From: Candidatus Sulfopaludibacter sp. SbA3
GTDB lineage: Bacteria > Acidobacteriota > Vicinamibacteria > Vicinamibacterales > UBA2999
DNA length: 5,038 nt
Direction: 5' to 3'
Assembly (NCBI GenBank): GCA_945866285.1
Contig: CAMBHC010000234.1
Span: 1 to 5,038 of the forward strand
Made by a program: the position numbers and the translations under genes. Shown here piece after piece: positions 1 to 5,038 of this stretch. The notes under the pieces were generated by a model, which ran no database searches, was not told the origin of the DNA, and saw only the letters and a list, made by a program, of their open reading frames with translations. How positions within the stretch are numbered: the stretch's first letter is position 1; each line of letters begins with the position of its first letter.

Positions 1-1928
1 GTGCGATCTATCGCGACCTGCGCATGAAGCTGTTCATCGATCCCGTGCAGCTCAAGGCCGACTACGCGAAGGCTGAACCCTGGCTCAAGGCGCTGATGGA
101 CGGCTGGGCCGACGGCTTGAACTTCTACCTGGCCGCGCACCCCGAGGTGAAGCCGCGCGTGATTACGAAGTTCGAACCGTGGATGGCGCTCAGCTTCAGC
201 GAGGGCAGCATCGGCGGCGACATCGAGCAGGTCAACCTCGGCCAGCTCGAAGCGTTTTATGGCACGGAAGTGAAGCCCACCAGCACGGCGCGCTTCGACT
301 CGACCGACTTCAACGCACCTCCCGCCGAGCCCACGGGCTCGAACGGCTTTGCCATCGCCGGCGCCAACACCGCCTCGGGCAAGGCGCAGTTGCTGATCAA
401 TCCGCATACCTCGTTCTTCTTCCGCGAAGAAGCGCAGATGGTGAGCGAAGAAGGCCTGAACGCCTACGGCGCGCTGACCTGGGGACAATTCTTCATCTAC
501 CAGGGCTTCAACGACAAGGCCGGCTGGATGCACACCACCAGCAGCGTCGACAACATCGACGACTACCTCGAGACCGTGACCAAGAAGGCCGACGGCAGCT
601 ACACCTATCGTGTCGGCACTGAAGAGCGTCCGCTCGTGGCGTCGAAGATCACGGTGCCGTACAAGTCCGCCAATGGCGTGGCCAACAAGGAGTTCACCGT
701 CTACAAGACGCACCGCGGCCCCATCGTCCGCTCGGTCGACGGCAAGTGGGTGAGCATCCGGATGATGCAGGAGCCGTTGAAGGCACTGAACCAGTCGTAC
801 TCACGCACCAAGGCGCGTAACCTCGCCGAGTACAAGAAGGTGATGGACCTGCACACCAACTCGTCCAACAACACGCTCTACGCCGATGCCGACGGCAACA
901 TCGCGTTCTTCCACTCGAACTTCATCCCGAAACGCAATCCGAAGTTCGACTGGACCAAGCCCGTGGACGGCACCGACCCGGCCACCGAATGGGACGGCCT
1001 GCTGTCGTTCGACGAGTCGCCGAACTCGGTGAACCCGAAGAACGGCTGGGTTTACAACACCAACAACTTCCCGTACTCGGCGGCTGGCGCGAACAGTCCC
1101 AAGCAGAAGGACTATCCGGCCTACGTGGATTCCGGCACCGAGAACCCGCGTGGCGTCCACGCCATTCGCGTGCTTGACGGCAAGAAGGGCTTCACGCTGG
1201 ATTCACTGATCGGCGCCGCTTACGACAGCTACATGCCGGAGTTCGACATCCAGATCCCGCTGCTGCTGAAGGCGCATGCGGCAGCCCCGGCATCGAATCC
1301 GCTCAAGGCGAAGGTCGCGGACCAGATCGCCATCCTCAAGAATTGGGACTACCGCTGGTCGGCGGCTTCGGTGGAAACCTCAGTGGCCGTGTTCTACGGT
1401 GAAGACCTGTGGCAGCGGGTGAGCCCGGCCGCGCGCAAGGCGAACATCGATACCTACGACTACATGAAGCTGAAGGCGACGCCGCAAGAACGCCTCGAGT
1501 CGCTGGCGGCGGCCGCGGACAAGCTGACGGCTGACTTCGGCAAGTGGCAGACGCCCTGGGGCGACATCAATCGCTTCCAGCGCAACGATGGCGCCATCGT
1601 CCAGAAGTTCGACGATGCCAAGCCGAGCACGCCGGTGATGTTTGGTTCGGCGCGCTGGGGTTCGCTGGCGTCGTTCGGCGCCCGCGCCTATTCCGGCACC
1701 AAGAAGTGGTACGGCACCAGCGGCAACAGCTTCGTCGCCGTGATCGAGTTCGGCGACCAGGTGAAGGCCAAGGCGGTCACCGCCGGTGGCCTGAACAGCG
1801 TGCCCGGCTCGAAGCACTTCGGCGACCAGGCCGAGCGGTATGCCACCGGCAACCTGCGCGATGTCTACTTCTACCGTGATCAGCTGAAGGGCCACACCGA
1901 GCGCGAATACAAGCCCGGACAGAAGTAG
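1..1928 (+). CDS. Penicillin acylase family protein (Ntn-hydrolase amidase), 5'-truncated by window edge
   Basis: The frame is open from base 3, seven codons before the first visible ATG at 24, and those codons read like the same protein, so the true start lies upstream. Residues are numbered from the ATG at 24. The family makes a precursor that cuts itself before a Ser, which becomes the beta-chain N-terminus and nucleophile for hydrolysing amides such as penicillins, acyl-homoserine lactones or cyclic lipopeptides, usually in the periplasm. Visible signature: alpha-chain end at 1-105; GSNGFAIAG with the Gly105-Ser106 cleavage site (Ser codon 339-341); NPH with His128, which is beta-chain residue 23; THRGPIV at 229-235; NTLYADADGN with oxyanion Asn283; GWVYNTNNFP at 341-350; PWGDINRFQR at 511-520. 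The C-terminus (YKPGQK) looks natural for the family. No inactivating change is seen. The family call is firm; the substrate cannot be read from the sequence. The Lys content is high (47 of 634). Confidence 0.95.
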   Translation, partial: AIYRDLRMKLFIDPVQLKADYAKAEPWLKALMDGWADGLNFYLAAHPEVKPRVITKFEPWMALSFSEGSIGGDIEQVNLGQLEAFYGTEVKPTSTARFDSTDFNAPPAEPTGSNGFAIAGANTASGKAQLLINPHTSFFFREEAQMVSEEGLNAYGALTWGQFFIYQGFNDKAGWMHTTSSVDNIDDYLETVTKKADGSYTYRVGTEERPLVASKITVPYKSANGVANKEFTVYKTHRGPIVRSVDGKWVSIRMMQEPLKALNQSYSRTKARNLAEYKKVMDLHTNSSNNTLYADADGNIAFFHSNFIPKRNPKFDWTKPVDGTDPATEWDGLLSFDESPNSVNPKNGWVYNTNNFPYSAAGANSPKQKDYPAYVDSGTENPRGVHAIRVLDGKKGFTLDSLIGAAYDSYMPEFDIQIPLLLKAHAAAPASNPLKAKVADQIAILKNWDYRWSAASVETSVAVFYGEDLWQRVSPAARKANIDTYDYMKLKATPQERLESLAAAADKLTADFGKWQTPWGDINRFQRNDGAIVQKFDDAKPSTPVMFGSARWGSLASFGARAYSGTKKWYGTSGNSFVAVIEFGDQVKAKAVTAGGLNSVPGSKHFGDQAERYATGNLRDVYFYRDQLKGHTEREYKPGQK

Positions 1929-2015
1929 GGCGCGCTAACCGGCCTGACCGGCAAGATGGACATCGTCATCGAAGGCAATGCACACAAGTACGTCTTCGAT
2001 TACTCGATAGCTTAG
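1929..2015 (+). pseudogene. C-terminal remnant of a DUF3224-like protein
   Basis: Directly after the acylase TAG, the same frame stays open for 28 codons and ends at TAG 2013-2015. The peptide contains LTGLTGKMDIVIEG followed by HKYVFDYSIA. From memory this resembles the end of DUF3224 proteins, which typically finish with a G-x-L-x-G-L-x-G-x-M-x-I-x-I pattern, then a Gly/His-Tyr and an F-x-Y-S/T-L ending. There is no start codon or ribosome binding site of its own; the ATG at 1956 would give only 19 codons. Most of the roughly 130-residue parent gene is missing, so the stretch is best read as the tail left by a deletion or recombination whose edge is at or near the acylase stop. The shared frame with the acylase may be chance. 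Alternatives are stop-codon readthrough or a contig misjoin. The family match is recalled, not searched. Confidence 0.5.
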
Positions 2016-2029
2016 CAATAGCCACGCGT

Positions 2030-2048
2030 CCCCGGGTGCGGGCCGGGG
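2030..2048 (+). terminator. GC-rich hairpin, possible weak terminator
   Basis: CCCCGG (2030-2035) and CCGGGG (2043-2048) are perfect 6-bp inverted arms around a 7-base loop. The hairpin lies between the upstream coding material and the next gene, where a terminator would be expected. No T-tract follows, so it is not a classical intrinsic terminator. It could be an incomplete terminator, an RNA-stabilising stem, or chance in GC-rich DNA. Confidence 0.25.
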
Positions 2049-2080
2049 CCTGGCTAGACGGCAGCGCACGGTAAGCGCGG

Positions 2081-2086
2081 TAGAAT
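2081..2086 (+). promoter_or_regulatory. Candidate -10 element upstream of the GH-GT2 gene
   Basis: TAGAAT, within the AT-rich run TAGAATAAAT, matches the sigma-70 -10 consensus at five of six positions and stands out in an otherwise GC-rich spacer. The best -35-like hexamer, TAGACG at 2055-2060, matches four of six but sits 20 bases upstream, longer than the usual 16-18. A start near 2093 would leave a leader of about 18 bases before the ATG at 2111. This is a prediction from position and composition only. Confidence 0.35.
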
Positions 2087-2110
2087 AAATCGAGTCACGA
2101 GACCCAATAC

Positions 2111-5038
2111 ATGACCTCGGTTCCGCGCGTGCAGGGTAAGTTGTTCGAACTAGATGGGCGGCGCTTCCTCGTCAAGGGGGTGGCGTATGGCACCTTCGCG
2201 CCCGATGCCAACGGCCTGCAGTTTCCGTCTGATGATCGCGTCGATAGCGACTTTGCGATGATGGCCGCTGCGGGCCTGAACACCGTACGCACCTACACGG
2301 TGCCGCCACTCTCACTCCTGGATGCGGCCGCGCGCCACGGCTTGCGCGTGATCGCGGGCATTCCCTGGTCGCAGCACATCGCGTTTCTCGACGATTCGGC
2401 GCTGACCAGAGAGGTGCGCCGCACGGTGGTCGAGGCCGCGGGCCGCGTCGCGGCGCATCCCGCCACGTTAATGGTGGCGGTGGGCAACGAGATCCCGCCA
2501 GCGGTGGTTCGCTGGCACGGGCATGTGCGGGTCGAGCGCTTCTTGCGCGCGCTGTACGACGATGTAAAGTCGGTCGCGCCCGACACCCTCGTCACCTACG
2601 TGAATTTCCCGCCGACCGAGCACCTCGACGTCAGCCATTTCGACGTGTGTGCGTTCAACGTGTACTTGCACCGCGACGCCGATCTGCGCGCGTATCTAGG
2701 GCGGCTGCAGCATCTGGCGGGGAACAAGCCCCTGCTGCTGGCCGAGGCCGGCGCCGACAGCATCCGCGAAGGGCTCGAGGGGCAGGCCCGCATTACCGCG
2801 ATGCACCTGCGCACATCGTTTGCCGAGGGCGCCGCGGGCGCCGTGGCATTCTCGTGGACCGACCAGTGGTGGCGTGGCGGACAGACCGTCGAGGATTGGG
2901 CGTTTGGCCTGGTCGTCGCGGCTCGTCAACCCAAGCCCGCCTTGGCGGCAGTGGCGCAGGCATTTGCGGCCGCCCCGTTCTCCGCTGACGAGCGCGCCGC
3001 GTGGCCCACCGTGTCGGTCGTCATCTGCGCCTACAACGCCGCCGACACGATCCGCGATTGCCTCACCTCGCTCCAGGCACTCACGTATCCGCGTGCCGAG
3101 GTCATCGTCGTCGACGACGGCTCGCGCGACGACACCGCGTCGATTGCCGCCTCGTTCAGCGGTGTGCGACTGATCTCGATCCCGAATGGGGGGCTGTCGG
3201 CCGCCCGCAACGTGGGGCTGGCGCACGCGACCGGCGAAATTGTCGCCTACACCGACGCCGACGTGCGGGTCGATCCCGACTGGCTCACCTATCTCGTGCA
3301 GCCGTTTGTGACCTCGGATGTGGCGGCTGCGGGTGGCCCGAACGTGGTGCCGGCCGACGACCCGTGGGTGGCGCAGTGCGTAGCGCGCGCGCCGGGCGGC
3401 CCCACACAGGTGCTGCTCGACGATCGCGTGGCGGAGCACGTGCCCGGCTGCAACCTGGCGGTCAGCCGCGACGCGCTGCTGTCGATTGGCGGCTTCAACC
3501 CGGTCTACCTGCGAGCGGGCGACGACGTCGATGTGTGCTGGCGGCTGCAGGCGAAGGGCTACAGCATCGGCTTTGCCCCGTCGGCCCTCGTGTGGCATCA
3601 CCATCGCGGCTCGGTGAAAGCGTACTGGCGACAGCAGGCGGGCTACGGCGAAGGCGAAACCTGGCTCGATGCACACCACCCCGAGAAGTTCGTGCGTGGC
3701 CAGATGCTGTGGCGCGGCCGCATCTACAGCCCGCTGCCGTTTGTGCGCGCGCTGGCCGGCCGTCGCGTCAACACCGGGGTGTGGGGCACGGCGGCGTTCC
3801 CTTCGGTCTACAGCACTGACGTGCACCCGCTGAAGTTCCTGCCGCATGCACCCGCGTGGATGTTGACGGCGACGGCGCTCCTGCTGAGTGGGGCACTCGG
3901 CCTGCTGGTGCGCCCCGGCGACGCCAGCATCCTGCTACTGGCCGCCGGGTTCGCCGGGTGGGCCGTCACGGCGGTGCGGTGCATGATGTTTGCGGCGGCG
4001 TCCGACCTGTCGGGCTTGCCCGCCATCGGTGGACACTCGGCCGGTCGCAGCCGACTGCAGTATCGCAGCCTGATTGCGTGGCTGCACTTGATGCAGCCGG
4101 TGGCGCGCTTGTACGGGCGCGCGCGGGGGCTGCTCTCGCCGCCCGATGTCGCGACCTCCACCCACGTGACGACGGTGCCGTGGGCGGTGCCCTCGCCTTC
4201 AATGTGGAGTACCGCTGCGGCCGCGCGCCTGCAGGTGGGCGGCACGGCCGAGTGGTCATTCTGGAGCGAGGCCTGGACGTCGCAGAGCTCGCTGCTGACG
4301 GCGCTGGTGGCAACGTTGCGCGCGTCACGGCCCGCCCGGCGTGTCGACACCGATGACGGCTGGCAGACCGATCGGGACCTGAGCATCGCGGTCGGCCGCT
4401 GGGGCTGGCTGCACGTGCGCGCGCTCATCGAGGAACATGCCGAAGGGCGCTGCCTGTGCCGGGCCGCGGCGCGCCTGCAGCCGAACGTCCGCGGCATTCT
4501 GCGCATCGCGTTGTTGTCGGCGGCCCTGGTCGGCGCCTCGAGCGCCGCCATCGCATTGCGCTGGCCCTGGGTGACGGCGACGGCGGCCGTCGCGGCGGTG
4601 GCGCTGTTTGTGAGCGTCGCCTGGCAGACCGCCCGCGCGGTCGCCGTGCTGGACCGGGCGCTGGCGCGCGTGACCATTCAGGCGGGCATGGTGCCACTAC
4701 CAGGCCGTAGCGCCGGACCGCTCCTCACGTGGCGACCATCGCCGGTTCTGCACAAGGGGCAGGCCGCGCTGGTGTTTGGCATGGTGGCGGCCGGGGCGAT
4801 CCTGGGCGGCCGCGCCTTATCGCGCGACTTCACGCTGCGACCGGCCGACGCGCCGTTGACGCGCCCGCAAGTGACGGCCCCCGCCGGCCAGGGCGCGCGA
4901 CCGCCGGTACCGCGGCCGGTGGCCTCGGGCCGTGACGCGGGTGCGGTGACACCGCCGCGGCCGGTCGGCGCGATCGCGCCGGCCCGCGCCCGCCAGCAGC
5001 CACGGAGTCAGGTGCGAGACCGCGTGGCTGAGCCTCCG
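2111..5038 (+). CDS. Glycoside hydrolase (clan GH-A)-family 2 glycosyltransferase fusion membrane protein, 3'-truncated by window edge
   Basis: The frame is open for 976 codons with no stop before the window end. ATG 2111 is the first start after an in-frame stop at 2081-2083; only a weak GAGA (2099-2102) precedes it. Residues about 8-285 form a TIM-barrel hydrolase domain: FLVKGVAYG near the start, GNEIPP with likely acid/base Glu127, LLLAEAG with likely nucleophile Glu212, and FSWTDQWW near the end. Residues about 300-545 are a GT2 domain: VSVVICAYN, VVDDGS (Asp335/336), GGLSAARN, the metal-binding TDAD (Asp382/384), PGCNLAVSR, and GDDVDVCWRL in place of the usual ED-x-D. No QxxRW is seen, so it is probably non-processive. 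Likely membrane helices are at 582-600, 606-628, 796-815, 819-838 and perhaps 883-900, followed by a Pro/Ala/Arg-rich tail from about 905. There is no signal peptide, so both catalytic domains should be cytosolic. Inferred role: synthesis or trimming of a surface polysaccharide or glycolipid; acceptor and sugar unknown. Lys is scarce (10 of 976). Confidence 0.9.
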   Translation, partial: MTSVPRVQGKLFELDGRRFLVKGVAYGTFAPDANGLQFPSDDRVDSDFAMMAAAGLNTVRTYTVPPLSLLDAAARHGLRVIAGIPWSQHIAFLDDSALTREVRRTVVEAAGRVAAHPATLMVAVGNEIPPAVVRWHGHVRVERFLRALYDDVKSVAPDTLVTYVNFPPTEHLDVSHFDVCAFNVYLHRDADLRAYLGRLQHLAGNKPLLLAEAGADSIREGLEGQARITAMHLRTSFAEGAAGAVAFSWTDQWWRGGQTVEDWAFGLVVAARQPKPALAAVAQAFAAAPFSADERAAWPTVSVVICAYNAADTIRDCLTSLQALTYPRAEVIVVDDGSRDDTASIAASFSGVRLISIPNGGLSAARNVGLAHATGEIVAYTDADVRVDPDWLTYLVQPFVTSDVAAAGGPNVVPADDPWVAQCVARAPGGPTQVLLDDRVAEHVPGCNLAVSRDALLSIGGFNPVYLRAGDDVDVCWRLQAKGYSIGFAPSALVWHHHRGSVKAYWRQQAGYGEGETWLDAHHPEKFVRGQMLWRGRIYSPLPFVRALAGRRVNTGVWGTAAFPSVYSTDVHPLKFLPHAPAWMLTATALLLSGALGLLVRPGDASILLLAAGFAGWAVTAVRCMMFAAASDLSGLPAIGGHSAGRSRLQYRSLIAWLHLMQPVARLYGRARGLLSPPDVATSTHVTTVPWAVPSPSMWSTAAAARLQVGGTAEWSFWSEAWTSQSSLLTALVATLRASRPARRVDTDDGWQTDRDLSIAVGRWGWLHVRALIEEHAEGRCLCRAAARLQPNVRGILRIALLSAALVGASSAAIALRWPWVTATAAVAAVALFVSVAWQTARAVAVLDRALARVTIQAGMVPLPGRSAGPLLTWRPSPVLHKGQAALVFGMVAAGAILGGRALSRDFTLRPADAPLTRPQVTAPAGQGARPPVPRPVASGRDAGAVTPPRPVGAIAPARARQQPRSQVRDRVAEPP

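Noticed and set aside
1380..1895. Minus-strand open frame of 171 codons inside the acylase
   Set aside because: It is antisense to conserved acylase blocks (PWGDINRFQR region) and has no family features of its own.
1938..1952. Short direct repeat ACCGGC-ctg-ACCGGC just after the acylase stop
   Set aside because: It encodes the Thr-Gly-Leu-Thr-Gly part of the remnant peptide and is explained by that protein pattern; it is too short to call an attachment or insertion site.
1956..2015. Small gene starting at ATG 1956 (19 codons)
   Set aside because: It has no ribosome binding site, and protein-like similarity extends upstream of the ATG, which fits a truncated gene tail better than a new small gene.
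3001..3819. Plus-strand open frame of 272 codons overlapping the GT2 domain
   Set aside because: It is in a different frame from the GT2 motifs, and its translation is Arg/Ala/Gly-rich with no motif.
2696..3847. Long minus-strand open frame of 383 codons inside the GH-GT2 gene
   Set aside because: It lies antisense to a frame with clear GH and GT2 motifs, its translation is His/Arg/Ala-rich without a recognisable domain, and long antisense frames are expected in GC-rich coding DNA.
3808..4677. Minus-strand open frame of 289 codons
   Set aside because: It is low-complexity Ala/Arg/Ser-rich translation opposite the membrane part of the GH-GT2 protein and shows no motif; it is a GC-rich shadow.

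Overview
The window comes from a high-GC bacterial chromosome or metagenome contig. It holds two large plus-strand protein genes, both cut by the window edges, and a short spacer between them. GC-rich third codon positions, a secreted-type Ntn-hydrolase acylase and a large glycan-synthesis membrane protein would fit Gemmatimonadota, Acidobacteriota or a similar soil/environmental lineage. No marker gene is present, so this placement is only a guess.

Positions 1-1928 encode most of a penicillin-acylase-family (Ntn hydrolase) enzyme. Its N-terminus, including any signal peptide, lies upstream of the window. The Gly-Ser autoprocessing site, the His at beta-chain position 23 and the oxyanion Asn are all intact, so the visible part looks functional.

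Positions 1929-2015, immediately after the acylase stop codon, hold a 28-codon coding-like stretch. It looks like the extreme C-terminus of a DUF3224-type protein with its own stop and no start, so it is read here as a gene remnant. Positions 2016-2110 contain one GC-rich hairpin and a candidate -10 element upstream of the second gene.

Positions 2111-5038 form one continuous open frame of 976 codons that runs off the window end. It encodes a fusion protein. In order it has a clan GH-A (TIM-barrel) glycoside hydrolase domain without a signal peptide, a family 2 glycosyltransferase domain, two membrane helices, a cytosolic-looking region, two more helices, a possible fifth helix and a Pro/Ala/Arg-rich tail. 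It probably builds or remodels a cell-surface glycan.

Nothing links the two large genes functionally. Their amino-acid make-up differs sharply (47 Lys in 634 residues against 10 Lys in 976), and the gene remnant lies between them. The acylase/glycosyltransferase border may therefore be an old rearrangement junction. No RNA gene, CRISPR array, insertion sequence or tRNA was seen.
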